Shown: positions 44,118 through 52,278, numbered from the stretch's first letter. The stretch is DNA of 64,000 nucleotides from Marispirochaeta sp. (GCF_963668165.1 NZ_OY764211.1:186001-250000); one strand, 5' to 3'. Numbers and translations: made by a program. The notes: generated by a model not told the origin, from the letters alone.

Positions 44118-45113
44118 TCAGCTCCTGAACTTGTATTTATCATCCATAGTCTCCTCCAGCCTGTCATGTGCCGGCGGCGGCCCGGGAAAGATGGAGCTTA
44201 TTTCATCCCTCATTTTAGGAGAAAGACTGTAGTCCGCCGCGGCCAGGGAGTATTGAAGCTGTTCAGTATTCCGGGCTCCGATAATCGGAGCAGTCAGGGC
44301 CGGATGGGACTTGACCCAGGCGATCATCAGGGTTACCGGATCGATACCGTGTTTTTTTGCATAGGAGGCAAACTCTGTCGCGGCGAGATGAAATTCCTCC
44401 CGTCCATATCGCTGCACATACATTTCCTGTTCTGCGAAACGTCCGCTTTTCGGTTTTTCTCCGGTTTTGTACTTACCGGATAAAAGACCACCGGCCAAGG
44501 GGCTGTAGGAGATTACCCCCATGCCCTCCGCCTTCGCCAGAGGCAGAATCTCTGTTTCCGCCTGGCGTTTAAGCAGATTATACATCGGCTGGATGCATTC
44601 AAAACGGTTCCATCCGTAATGGAACGAGAACCCCAGGGCTTTTGCAATTTGCCATGCTGCCCAATTGCTGACTCCAAGATACAGCACCTTTCCCTGGCGT
44701 ACGAGATCATCCAGTGCTCTGATGACCTCTTCAATCGCAGTGTAGGGGTCAAAATTATGCACAAAATAAAGGTCCAGGTAATCGGTTTTCAAACGTTTCA
44801 GACTCTTTTCGACTTCCAGCATCGCGTTACGCCGGGAGGAACCAATCGCATTAATATCCGGTCCGGTTCGAACAGAATATTTGCTTGTAATAATAACCTT
44901 GTCCCGTTCCGGCTGTATAAGACCGCCAAGAATCTCTTCTGAGGCACCCATATTGTATGAATTCGCGCAATCAAAGAAATTTACCCCAGAATCGCGGCAG
45001 GCGGCGTACATTTTTACGGACTCATCCTTGTCAGCAATTCCTCCAAAAGACATTGTTCCAAAACAGAGGGATGAAACCATCACTCCGGTGCGTCCAAGAA
45101 CTCTGTATTCCAT
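44118..45113 (-). CDS. Aldo/keto reductase
   Basis: NADPH-dependent oxidoreductase of the AKR superfamily with unknown substrate. The 331-residue protein has the N-terminus EYRVLGRTGVMVSSLCFGT, the catalytic tetrad residues in FFDCANSYNMG (Asp, Tyr), IITSKYSV (Lys) and DLYFVHNFDP (His), and the barrel end GVISYSPLAGGLLSGKY. It resembles the YhdN/potassium-channel-beta-like branch. An SD GGGAGAAGTAC precedes the ATG. It converges with the beta-helix gene (4 nt apart) and shares the minus strand with the exchanger gene upstream. Confidence 0.92.
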   Translation of the reverse strand: MEYRVLGRTGVMVSSLCFGTMSFGGIADKDESVKMYAACRDSGVNFFDCANSYNMGASEEILGGLIQPERDKVIITSKYSVRTGPDINAIGSSRRNAMLEVEKSLKRLKTDYLDLYFVHNFDPYTAIEEVIRALDDLVRQGKVLYLGVSNWAAWQIAKALGFSFHYGWNRFECIQPMYNLLKRQAETEILPLAKAEGMGVISYSPLAGGLLSGKYKTGEKPKSGRFAEQEMYVQRYGREEFHLAATEFASYAKKHGIDPVTLMIAWVKSHPALTAPIIGARNTEQLQYSLAAADYSLSPKMRDEISSIFPGPPPAHDRLEETMDDKYKFRS

Positions 45114-45126
45114 GTACTTCTCCCAA

Positions 45127-45164
45127 ATAAAAAAACCTCAGGCAATCCTCTCAGATTACGCCTG
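45127..45164 (-). terminator. Terminator of the exchanger gene
   Basis: On the minus strand a hairpin with arms CAGGC..AATC and GATT..GCCTG spans the end of the exchanger ORF and is followed by AGGTTTTTTT. It would insulate the aldo/keto reductase from the exchanger. Confidence 0.65.
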
Positions 45165-46116
45165 TTATTAGTATATATAAATACGCAATGTAAACACAAA
45201 GGAGTATTCCCCCTTCGACCCTGTTAATGCGTCCCGGACGCCGGTTACCGTATCCAAGCAGGAAAATAGAGACTGTTAGTATTCCCATAAGAAGCATATC
45301 CCTGAACAACAGTTCCGGACCGCCGTGTAAAGGACGAATGAGGCCGGCAATTCCTGTTACCGCCAGGGTGTTGAACAGGTTGGACCCGATTATATTTCCC
45401 AGGGCGATATCGTGTTCATTCTTCATGACGGCGGCAAGGGAGGAAGCCAGCTCTGGAAGAGAGGTTCCGATTGCGACAATCGTCAGTCCGATTATCAGAT
45501 CGGAAATTCCCAGAGCAAGGGCGATTTTTACAGCACCCCATACAAGGATCCTGGAGCTGAGAATTAAAAAAATAAAGCCGGCAAGAAGCCAGAACAGGGC
45601 CTGCTTAAAGGGCCTCTCCCGCTTGTCCATCTCCCGGGAGAGCTCGGTTTTCAACGGGTCTTCCTCTGTCCGTTTACCCTGCCGTGCTGTCCATATCAGT
45701 ATCAGAAAGAAGAATGCCAGCAGTACCAGCGCGTTTCCCCGGCCGATAACGAGGTCGGTAAACAGAAAAATGACCAGTCCCGTCACAAGCGTTAATAAAG
45801 GGAGCTCCCGGCGCAATACCCGGGAATTAACGGTAATCGGACTTATAAGAGAAGTAAGACCCAGGATAAGACCAAGATTCGCTATATTGGAACCAAAGAC
45901 GTTTCCAAGGGCTATCCCGGAGGTATTCTGCCATGAAGCCATAGCGGAAACCAGCATCTCCGGTGCCGAAGTCCCGAAGCCGACTATGATCATCCCTATT
46001 AAAAGAGGGGCCATGCCGAGATGTCGGGCTGTTGCTGCTGCACCATCCACAAAACGGTCTGCGCTCCAGAAAAGCAATACTCCCCCGGAAAGGACCGCAA
46101 TAATTGCTGTTGTCAT
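45151..46116 (-). CDS. Calcium/cation antiporter, CaCA family
   Basis: Inner-membrane sodium/calcium or proton/calcium exchanger. The 321-residue protein has about ten transmembrane helices arranged as two homologous halves. Each half carries the alpha-repeat with the ion-binding acidic residue: GFGTSAPEMLVSAMA near residue 45 with ALGNVFGSNIANLG, and AIGTSLPELASSLAAV near 205 with ALGNIIGSNLFNTL. A charged loop separates the halves (about residues 140-170). SD GGAG lies 6 nt before the ATG. It is transcribed divergently from the MscS gene. Confidence 0.94.
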   Translation of the reverse strand: MTTAIIAVLSGGVLLFWSADRFVDGAAATARHLGMAPLLIGMIIVGFGTSAPEMLVSAMASWQNTSGIALGNVFGSNIANLGLILGLTSLISPITVNSRVLRRELPLLTLVTGLVIFLFTDLVIGRGNALVLLAFFFLILIWTARQGKRTEEDPLKTELSREMDKRERPFKQALFWLLAGFIFLILSSRILVWGAVKIALALGISDLIIGLTIVAIGTSLPELASSLAAVMKNEHDIALGNIIGSNLFNTLAVTGIAGLIRPLHGGPELLFRDMLLMGILTVSIFLLGYGNRRPGRINRVEGGILLCVYIAYLYILITGVI

Positions 46117-46231
46117 TACGACTCCGTTATCACGTAAATATGTATAATTTTATAATAATGAAATGATGGAAACAAATCACCATAATTAACAGCCTCAGAT
46201 TGTGAATAGCGGAGTGCCCTGATTCTTTCTG

Positions 46232-46260
46232 TTGCGAATAAAGTCCAGGATGAATATACT
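46232..46260 (+). promoter_or_regulatory. mscS promoter directly at the start codon (leaderless candidate)
   Basis: TTGCGA (46232-46237), 17-bp spacer, TATACT (46255-46260), then only ATATAT before the ATG at 46267. No SD is present. This is the clearest case of a promoter placing transcription and translation starts together. Confidence 0.6.
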
Positions 46261-46266
46261 ATATAT

Positions 46267-47364
46267 ATGTTGGATCAACTAAACGAATATTCTTTTCTGG
46301 GTAACTCTCTGTTTGTATACCTTCGGGCGATTATAATACTGCTTTGCGGCTTAATTGTTGTCTCTTTGCTCCATGCTATTATCGGACACCGGCTTAAACG
46401 CCGCAGCAAGAGCGGGGAGGAGGGAAATCGCTGGTGGATAGCGAGTACAGCTTTCAACAGAATCATCGTTCCTCTTCTGTATATTGCTGTTATCAGGCTT
46501 TCCATTGCCGGTTTGGTAGTAAACGAAATGCTCAATAAGGTTATGCAGGGAATAGTATCGGCAATAATTGCGGTCCTTGCAGTCAGGGCGGCGATCTTTT
46601 TACTGGAGACATCTCTACGCAAATATGCCCAGAAGACCGGGCACGAAGAAGATGAAAAGCGAATAAAACCGCTTTTATCCTTTATTTCTTTTATCCTCTG
46701 GGTAACAGCCTTCATTTTTCTCCTCGATAATCTCGGATTTAATATTTCCACGCTGGTAGCCGGACTTGGTGTTTCCGGTATTGCCGTCGCAATTGCTGCC
46801 CAGGGGATTCTGGGCGACCTTTTCAACTATTTTGTTATCTTTTTTGACCGGCCCTTCGAGCTGGGAGATTTTATTATCTTTGACGACAAAATGGGGATAA
46901 TAGAGAAGATCGGGATTAAGACCACCCGTGTCCGGACCCTGTCGGGGGAACAGCTGGTTGTCTCCAATTCCAATCTGGTTAACGCCCGGCTCCACAACTA
47001 CAAACGGATGGAGCGCAGAAGAATTGTTTTCCGGATCGGGGTTACCTATCAGACTCCTGCGTCCCAGCTGGTTGAAATCCCGGGAATTATTAAAGGGATT
47101 ATCGAAGAAGTTGATGGTACCCAGTTTGACAGGTCCCATTTTCAGGGTTACGGCGATTTTGCCCTTACCTTCGAAACGGTATATTATGTTTTGAGTCCTG
47201 ATTACCTGATTTATATGGATGTTCAGCAACGGATAAACCTTGACCTCTTTCGCGCTTTCGAGGAACGGGGTATTGAGTTCGCATATCCGACCCAAACATT
47301 GTATCTGCGGTCTCAGGGAATGGAAGTCTTCGAACAACAGAACGGTTTAGAAAAAGAGCCGTAA
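46267..47364 (+). CDS. Small-conductance mechanosensitive channel (MscS family)
   Basis: Opens under membrane tension to release solutes after osmotic downshock. The 365-residue protein has about four N-terminal helices (residues 15-35, 60-80, 95-115, 135-160). The pore-lining helix is VAGLGVSGIAVAIAAQGILGDLFNYF near residue 165, followed by the beta-domain FELGDFIIFDDKMGIIEKIGIKTTRVRT and NSNLVNARLHNYKR. The C-terminal alpha/beta domain ends in RAFEERGIEFAYPTQTLYL. The start codon at 46267 lacks an SD (see promoter). Confidence 0.95.
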   Translation: MLDQLNEYSFLGNSLFVYLRAIIILLCGLIVVSLLHAIIGHRLKRRSKSGEEGNRWWIASTAFNRIIVPLLYIAVIRLSIAGLVVNEMLNKVMQGIVSAIIAVLAVRAAIFLLETSLRKYAQKTGHEEDEKRIKPLLSFISFILWVTAFIFLLDNLGFNISTLVAGLGVSGIAVAIAAQGILGDLFNYFVIFFDRPFELGDFIIFDDKMGIIEKIGIKTTRVRTLSGEQLVVSNSNLVNARLHNYKRMERRRIVFRIGVTYQTPASQLVEIPGIIKGIIEEVDGTQFDRSHFQGYGDFALTFETVYYVLSPDYLIYMDVQQRINLDLFRAFEERGIEFAYPTQTLYLRSQGMEVFEQQNGLEKEP

Positions 47365-47380
47365 TACTGCTGTACGGCAG

Positions 47381-47403
47381 GCTGCAGGAACAGTCCCTGC
47401 AGC
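47381..47403 (+). other. Hairpin after the mscS gene
   Basis: Perfect 8-bp stem GCTGCAGG/CCTGCAGC with a 7-nt loop, 17 nt after the MscS stop. No T-run follows; it could be an mRNA 3'-end structure. Confidence 0.45.
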
Positions 47404-47460
47404 AGTTGCAGATTCAGTAATCGAAACCAACGAAAAATCTGTTATTCTTTTAATGAAACT

Positions 47461-47589
47461 AAGGTTTTTGTACTGAACATTACTGACGGACTTCAGTGTG
47501 GTATAGAAAAGGTGAACATGGCCATGTACAAGGCCAAGCTGAGCGGAAAAAACAGCGATATCGTCAACGGCCAGATGATTTCCCGTTAA
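47461..47589 (+). pseudogene. C-terminal remnant of a GGDEF (diguanylate cyclase) gene
   Basis: An open frame ends MAMYKAKLSGKNSDI...NGQMISR, and AMYKAKLSGKN is the conserved last helix of GGDEF domains (typical AD-xx-MYxAKxxGRN). The upstream part of the frame (to 47461) no longer matches the GGDEF active site, so this is a decayed end of a lost gene. It carries no start or SD. It lies next to a MITE and at the left edge of the accessory region. Confidence 0.55.
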
Positions 47590-47593
47590 TCAG

Positions 47594-47604
47594 GAACCTT
47601 TAAG
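47594..47604 (+). repeat. Left 11-bp direct repeat flanking the MITE
   Basis: GAACCTTTAAG directly before the left terminal repeat; the same 11 bases occur at 47755-47765, two bases beyond the right terminal repeat. It is probably the target-site duplication. Confidence 0.7.
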
Positions 47605-47752
47605 TAGTGTTCAGAACCGTGGGGATAGAGTTACGATAAACCTTTGAATATCCAGGAATTACATTCAAATCTATTGTCCTGTCGGAATTTTATCCAATTT
47701 CCCGGTATTTTAGCGGACTGAAGATTATCCATCCCCACGGTTCGGGACACTA
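47605..47752 (+). mobile_element. Non-autonomous MITE with terminal repeats of the IS at 56631
   Basis: A 148-bp element without an ORF. Its ends are 22-bp inverted repeats: the left (47605-47626, beginning TAGTGTTCAGAACCG) and the right (47731-47752, reading as TAGTGTCCCGAACCG on the other strand) match at 20 of 22 positions. The same 22-mer bounds the transposase-bearing IS at 56631-57867. The interior is unrelated to that IS. An 11-bp direct repeat flanks it. It is presumably mobilised by that IS's transposase. Confidence 0.8.
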
Positions 47753-47754
47753 CA

Positions 47755-47765
47755 GAACCTTTAAG
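47755..47765 (+). repeat. Right 11-bp direct repeat flanking the MITE
   Basis: GAACCTTTAAG, identical to 47594-47604; two extra bases (CA) separate it from the right terminal repeat. Confidence 0.7.
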
Positions 47766-48480
47766 GGGTCAAAACAATTTTGAGCACCTTTTTCTGTTCC
47801 ATTAAGTCGCAGGCTTCATTTATTTTTTCCAGGGGCATTATGTCGCTGATAAGCGGGCGAATTGCGATTCTTCCGCTTTTGTACAGATCAAGCACCGTAA
47901 GATAATCATCCATGGAGAAACCTTGCAGCCCTTTGATCTGCTTTTCGTCCCTGACGACATTCCAGGGTTTGAAACAGACCGGCTCTCCCCGGAAACCGCT
48001 GCCCCCCATTAAAAAGAGGCTTCCCGGAGCGGTCATTTCTATTGCCGCGGTAACGGCTTCGACACTTCCTGTTGCTTCTATTGTTCTGTCTGCGCCCATG
48101 CCGGCTGTCATCGATTTTATCCGGGCTACTGCGTCGGTTTGATCGGCATAGATTATCTCCGAGGCACCGAGTTCCTGTGCCAGCTTCAGGCGTTTCTCGT
48201 TCTGGCTGAGTCCGATTATTGCTATCCGGTCAGCCCCTGCTGCCCGGGCCGCTTGTAGAATGAAAAGACCGAAGGGACCCGGACCGATCACTACCACGAA
48301 GCTTCCGGGTTCCAGGGGATTCGTACGAAAAGCCCGTACCGCTGTAGTCAGAGGTTCCAGTATGGCGGCCTCTATGTCGGGAATATTATCCGGAACCGGA
48401 AAGAGAATCTGCTCGGCGATACAGACATATTCGGCAAAGCTCCCGGCCGAATCAATACCGATCCCACCTGCGTGTATCGC
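47761..48480 (-). pseudogene. Zinc-type medium-chain alcohol dehydrogenase, N-terminal domain lost
   Basis: The frame, read on the minus strand from about 48480, begins within the catalytic domain (GIGIDSAGSFAEYVCIAE, PDNIPDIEAAILEPLTTAV). It continues through the Rossmann domain (VVVIGPGPFGLFILQAARAAG, DRIAIIGLSQNEKRLKLA, IEATGSVEAVTAAIEM) to a normal C-terminus. About the first 120 residues, including the catalytic zinc Cys, are absent because the frame runs into a serine recombinase gene at about 48466-48482. An apparent start at 48297 is only an internal GTG. It resembles sorbitol/threonine dehydrogenase-type enzymes. Confidence 0.85.
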
Positions 48481-49088
48481 CTGAAGATGAGTTTCACCAG
48501 CGGGGCCTCGCTCTGGTTGAACAGCAGCTTTTTGTTTTCCCGATCCACGTCGTAACCGAGTGCCGCAGGTCCACCGCAGTATTTACCTCGGCGTTTTGCG
48601 GCAGCGACCTTGTCCCGGATACGTTCCCCGATGACCTCTCGCTCGTGTTGGGCAAAGGTGATCAGGATTCCCAGAAACATGCGGCCCGTCGAGTCGGTGG
48701 TGCTGAAGTGCTGGGTGACGGAAACAAAGCTCACTTCCTTCTCGTTGAAGAGCTCGATCATCTTCATGAAGTCCAGCAAAGAGCGGGATAGCCGGTCGAT
48801 CTTGTAAACGACGATAACATCGATCTTACCGGCATCGATGTCCGCCAGCAGTCTCTGCAGTGCCGGACGTTCCATGGTTCCGCCGGAAATGCCCCCGTCA
48901 TCGTATCGGTAAGGGATGGCTTTCCATCCCTGCAGCTTCTGGCTTTCGATGTAGGCTTCAGCGGCCTCCTTCTGGGCGTCGAGTGAATTGAATTCCTGAT
49001 CCAGACCTTCCTCGTGGCTTTTTCGGGTATAGCTGGCACAGCGGAGGGTTTTTCGCTGACCGTTTTGAGTGTTGTTATTGTTAAGCAT
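48372..49088 (-). pseudogene. Large serine recombinase, C-terminally truncated
   Basis: Site-specific recombinase of the resolvase/invertase family. From ATG 49088 (SD GGAAGGTGATC) it has the catalytic domain: ASYTRKSHEEGLDQEFNSLDAQ with the Ser in YTRKS, YDDGGISGGTMERPALQRLL, VVYKIDRLSRSLLDFMKM and QHEREVIGERIRDKVAAAKRRG. The recombinase domain starts with GPAALGYDVDRE and FNQSEAPLVKLIFRRYT. The homology then stops at about 48480; the remaining frame (to 48372) is out-of-frame dehydrogenase DNA. Large serine recombinases usually have about 500 residues, so the DNA-binding part is lost. It probably brought in the accessory region. Confidence 0.85.
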
Positions 49089-49121
49089 TCGGATCACCTT
49101 CCTTTTTTCTGTGACTGTTCT

Positions 49122-49457
49122 TCAGGCCGAAAAAGATCTTGCCGTTCCAGCGAGTGCCTGTGATTTTCGCTCTTCCGGGATCTTGCGGATGACCGTTGCC
49201 ACCGGATCGGTCTCGGCAACTTTCTTCAGGTGGGATTTGGCCTGTTCCGACAGGCCGCCGTAAAAGAGCTCCTGAATCCGGTGCGCCAGCCGTTTAACCA
49301 GAAACTGCTTCTTGTACTGGGGTGGCTCGGTTCCATAAAGGTCCAGCCATTTCTCTCTGAGCTGATCAAGGCTCATACTCTGTAGCGTTGCCAGTTGCCT
49401 CAACACCGAGGTCTTGGTCGGCTCCGTTTTTTTGTTTTTCAAGTCATTCATTTTCAC
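49122..49457 (-). CDS. DUF2924-family protein, recombinase companion
   Basis: An 111-residue basic protein. The family pattern is visible: LRQLATLQSMSLDQLREKWLDLYGTEPPQYKKQFLVKRLAHRIQELFYGGL (a long motif at residues 22-70) followed by a basic helical end. DUF2924 proteins are typically encoded beside large serine recombinases in mobile elements, exactly as here (34 nt apart). Function is unknown; a role in recombination direction or DNA binding is only inferred. Its start overlaps the preceding gene stop by 4 nt. Confidence 0.8.
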   Translation of the reverse strand: MKMNDLKNKKTEPTKTSVLRQLATLQSMSLDQLREKWLDLYGTEPPQYKKQFLVKRLAHRIQELFYGGLSEQAKSHLKKVAETDPVATVIRKIPEERKSQALAGTARSFSA

Positions 49458-49735
49458 CTCCTTATATTCGATTGCAGGACTCGGTTGTCATGAATGACGC
49501 TCTTTCTCGCAGAAGAATCAAGTCCTTCTCCGAAGGTTCCTGAAGAATCTGCAACATTCTTTAAGTTATTGGCATTATTGGTCTTACGATACCGACTCCT
49601 GAGGGCGGCAATGGCAAGAATGGCCGCTATGGCATCCAGTCGCTGCTCCGGTGTAATGCCTTCAACATCCGGCAATTGGGCGTCGGTCAACTGGTTTGAG
49701 TAAGGGTTTTCTGGTGCTAATTCCACATCAAGCAT
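49454..49735 (-). CDS. Small hypothetical protein upstream of the DUF2924 gene
   Basis: A 93-residue frame starts at ATG 49735 with SD GGAGG 6 nt upstream; longer readings have no support. It begins MLDVELAPENPYS and has a hydrophobic Ala/Ile-rich stretch (LDAIAAILAIAALRSRY) then a polar tail. It precedes DUF2924 and the recombinase in one minus-strand unit with overlapping stop/start. I do not recognise a family; similar small genes accompany such recombinases. Confidence 0.6.
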   Translation of the reverse strand: MLDVELAPENPYSNQLTDAQLPDVEGITPEQRLDAIAAILAIAALRSRYRKTNNANNLKNVADSSGTFGEGLDSSARKSVIHDNRVLQSNIRR

Positions 49736-50071
49736 AAGGGCCTCCGTTGGGCCGGTGCCGATGAGGAAAGCTGCGGGTACCAAAACAACAGGCGGTTGGG
49801 ATGCGCGTTTTTCAGCACCCACAACCGCCTCTGCCTGGCATCCGGCCAATTGTCTGGTTTCTAACTCATGTCCGAAGCGAACCCTCGGAACTTTCGGAGG
49901 TTACTTACCGGGAGGGAGTTCAAACCGTCGGAAATATTTTTTAATGGATTTCCAAAAAAACTTGACTACAAACCATCCAGACGGTATGTTAATATTTTAT
50001 GTTTGGCTGCCTGTAGCCGGTACAGACAGAGCGTTAACTCTGCCTGACAGCGGCCTTTTTTACATGCTGCA
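49736..50071 (+). other. Intergenic stretch without recognised gene
   Basis: Only an unconvincing 106-codon frame (49755-50075) crosses this stretch; it lacks an SD and any recognisable family. I see no RNA gene or repeat. It carries the upstream region of the minus-strand recombinase unit. Confidence 0.5.
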
Positions 50072-50164
50072 ATAGATAGGATCTATGTAAGCGAAGACAG
50101 CGTAGGCCAAAACGCAGTCCGGCTTTTTAAGGCAATGGGCGGTGGATGGAAAGCAATGAAGTAG
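50072..50164 (+). pseudogene. C-terminal remnant of an RND-type outer-membrane efflux protein
   Basis: A frame reading IDRIYVSEDSVGQNAVRLF...KAMGGGWKAMK to a TAG stop at 50162-50164 ends in the LxKAxGGGW motif that closes OprM/NodT/CusC-type outer-membrane factors. The rest of the gene is missing (a stop lies at 50045). It suggests an efflux operon once stood here and was replaced by the MATE gene downstream. Confidence 0.5.
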
Positions 50165-50208
50165 TCTAATGTATACATAGCTATTCATTACAACAAAAGT
50201 TTACAGAA

Positions 50209-50271
50209 ACCTAACACCGGTTTCAGCTGGCGGACGCTCGTGCCTCGCGCCACTAATCCGAAGGGTTAAGG
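50209..50271 (+). other. attC-like imperfect palindrome upstream of the MATE gene
   Basis: ACCTAAC (50209-50215) fits the integron R'' consensus RYYYAAC. GTTAAGG (50265-50271) fits R' (GTTRRRY) in six of seven positions. Between them AGcTGGCG pairs with CGCCACT with an extrahelical C, as in attC sites. No integron integrase is in the window. The resemblance is moderate. Confidence 0.35.
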
Positions 50272-50284
50272 GGCAAAATTTTCC

Positions 50285-51637
50285 ATGAAAAGCAATTTAG
50301 ATAACAGGTATCTATTAGAGCGTGGCCCGATCAGCAGGGTTTTTCTGAAGTACTCGCTACCAAGCGTCGTCACGATGGTGTTTTTTGGCGTGCAGAGTCT
50401 GGTAGACGGCATCGTAGTGGGAAACCATTTGGGGTCAGACGCTTTGGGCGGGATCAACATCATCATGCCGTTTTTCAGCTTTATTATGGTGTTGGCTCTG
50501 ATCGTCGGCATCGGAAGCCAGACTCTGGTCAGTATGGAACTGGGTTGCAAAAACACAGAAAAGGCGCAGGACGCGATGTCTACTGGCTTTTGGGCGCTGG
50601 TAGCGGTCGGTCTGATGGCAACGGCTTTTCTGCTGCTGTTCGCTGAATCGCTGACCACACTGATGGGGGGCGACGAGCGGTTGCTCCCGTTCTCGCTTGC
50701 CTACCTTAAAGGGCTGGCACCGTTCATATTGCCACTGACTTTATGCTTTTATTCCGACGCCATGCTGAAGGCATTGGGGCATCCCAAGTTTTCGATGATT
50801 ATCATGTCACTAAGCGTGGTGATCAATGTGTTACTGACTTTCTATTTTGTGACGGGATTGGACTGGGGCACGACTGGGGCGAGCGTGGCCACTGGTATAG
50901 CTTTCACCATCGGATTGCTGATTTCCGGGAGTATCACCTTTAATCCCAAACAACGGTTGTCGATGCTGAAGGGTCGTTTTCACATGCTGCTCCTGCGCCG
51001 CGCCGCTTTCAACGGCTCATCCGAAGGTGTGTCGGAAATGGCGGCTGCGGTCAGTATTCTGATCATCAATCTCACCGTCGTTCGCCTCTTGGGGGCTGAC
51101 GGTGTGGCTGCGTTCACTGCTATCAACTACGTTAACTTCATAGGTGTTTTGTTGTTCCTCGGTATTTCGGATGGCCTGATCCCGGTGCTGAGCTACAACT
51201 ACGGAGCAGGAAACTACGAGCGGGTTAAGCGATTATTTCGCTTTGCCGCAGTGGTCAATATGAGCATCGGTGTCATGGTGTTTATCGTGTTGCAGTTACT
51301 CGGAAGTCATGCAATGCTGTTGTTCTTCGATAGCAGCGAAAACCAAGCGTTCCAGATCGCTGCTGATGGCTTACACCTCTTCGCTTTCGTGTTTTTAGTA
51401 AACGGACTTAACGTACTGATTATCGCCTATTTCACTGCACTGGGCGAAGCTAAAAATTCATTCATCATTGCAGTGTTGCGTGGTTTGGTGTTCTTGCTGA
51501 TGGGAGTCACTGTTTTACCAATATTTATCGGTGTTAATGGTGTCTGGGCGGCAATCCCGCTGGCGGAGTTGCTGGCACTAGGAGCGGCACTCTTACTGAT
51601 TCACAGGACACACAAAAAATTGTTTTGGCATGCATAG
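50285..51637 (+). CDS. MATE-family multidrug/cation efflux transporter
   Basis: Inner-membrane antiporter that exports drugs or cations using a sodium or proton gradient. The 450-residue protein has twelve transmembrane helices in two halves. Family segments are ISRVFLKYSLPSVVTMVFFGVQSLVDGIVVGNHLG-type start (residues 15-50), GIGSQTLVSMELG, LKALGHPKFSMI near 165, GLDWGTTGASVATGIAF and GISDGLIPVLSYNYGAGN near 300. SD AAGGGG lies 11 nt before the ATG. Composition and context (efflux remnant before, GNAT and TetR after) point to acquired DNA. Confidence 0.92.
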   Translation: MKSNLDNRYLLERGPISRVFLKYSLPSVVTMVFFGVQSLVDGIVVGNHLGSDALGGINIIMPFFSFIMVLALIVGIGSQTLVSMELGCKNTEKAQDAMSTGFWALVAVGLMATAFLLLFAESLTTLMGGDERLLPFSLAYLKGLAPFILPLTLCFYSDAMLKALGHPKFSMIIMSLSVVINVLLTFYFVTGLDWGTTGASVATGIAFTIGLLISGSITFNPKQRLSMLKGRFHMLLLRRAAFNGSSEGVSEMAAAVSILIINLTVVRLLGADGVAAFTAINYVNFIGVLLFLGISDGLIPVLSYNYGAGNYERVKRLFRFAAVVNMSIGVMVFIVLQLLGSHAMLLFFDSSENQAFQIAADGLHLFAFVFLVNGLNVLIIAYFTALGEAKNSFIIAVLRGLVFLLMGVTVLPIFIGVNGVWAAIPLAELLALGAALLLIHRTHKKLFWHA

Positions 51638-51705
51638 ATATATGCACAACAACAGGGGTAGGTGGACGCCTTCGGCGCAAAGAACTCAAGAATAGGAAGT
51701 AAACT

Positions 51706-52233
51706 ATGGGAAATGATGTTAACAAATCAAATGTTATTCTTAGAATTGCAGATGAATCGGAACTTGAGAAATTTAAGACTGATTTACAAGAAGCCTTTAG
51801 GATATCAGCAGAAAAGGAATTCGGTCATACATTAGATGAGCCAATTCTTTCTGATTCAGATATCCAGGAGTCAGTTAAATCTGCTGGTGCCATTGTATAT
51901 CAAGTTCTTTTAAATGATAATATTGTTGGTGGTGCTATTGTATCTATTGATGAAGTAACTCAACACAACAAGCTGTTATTGTTTTTTATATTAACTAGTT
52001 GCCATGATCGAGGTGTTGGATACAAGGCTTGGAAGACAATCGAGGAAAAACATCCAGAAACAAAAGTATGGGAAACTGTTACGCCGTATTTCGAGAAAAG
52101 AAATATCCATTTTTATGTAAATAAGTGTAGATTTAAAATAGTTGAATTTTTTAATAAATATCATCCTGATCCAAATCACAAACCTGATAATGATTTTGAG
52201 GATGAAATGTTCAAATTTGAAAAGAAAATGTAA
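51706..52233 (+). CDS. GNAT-like acetyltransferase, AT-rich and probably acquired
   Basis: A 175-residue protein with SD AGGAAG 6 nt upstream. It reads like a GNAT fold: N-terminal helices with VILRIADESELEKF, central strands GAIVYQVLLNDNIVGGAIVSI and LLLFFILTSCHDRGVGYKAWKTIE, where HDRGVGYKA stands where the acetyl-CoA loop (R/Q-xx-G-x-G/A) would be, then NIHFYVNKCRFKIVEFF. Its DNA is markedly more AT-rich than the neighbouring genes. Substrate unknown. Confidence 0.75.
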   Translation: MGNDVNKSNVILRIADESELEKFKTDLQEAFRISAEKEFGHTLDEPILSDSDIQESVKSAGAIVYQVLLNDNIVGGAIVSIDEVTQHNKLLLFFILTSCHDRGVGYKAWKTIEEKHPETKVWETVTPYFEKRNIHFYVNKCRFKIVEFFNKYHPDPNHKPDNDFEDEMFKFEKKM

Positions 52234-52278
52234 AAGGCAAATACGGAGTTTGCTACTCGCTTCGCGGGACAGGCTTGC

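Noticed and set aside
49755..50075. 106-codon plus-strand frame
   Set aside because: No SD, no recognisable sequence, and it overlaps the recombinase unit's upstream region and an efflux remnant in another frame.
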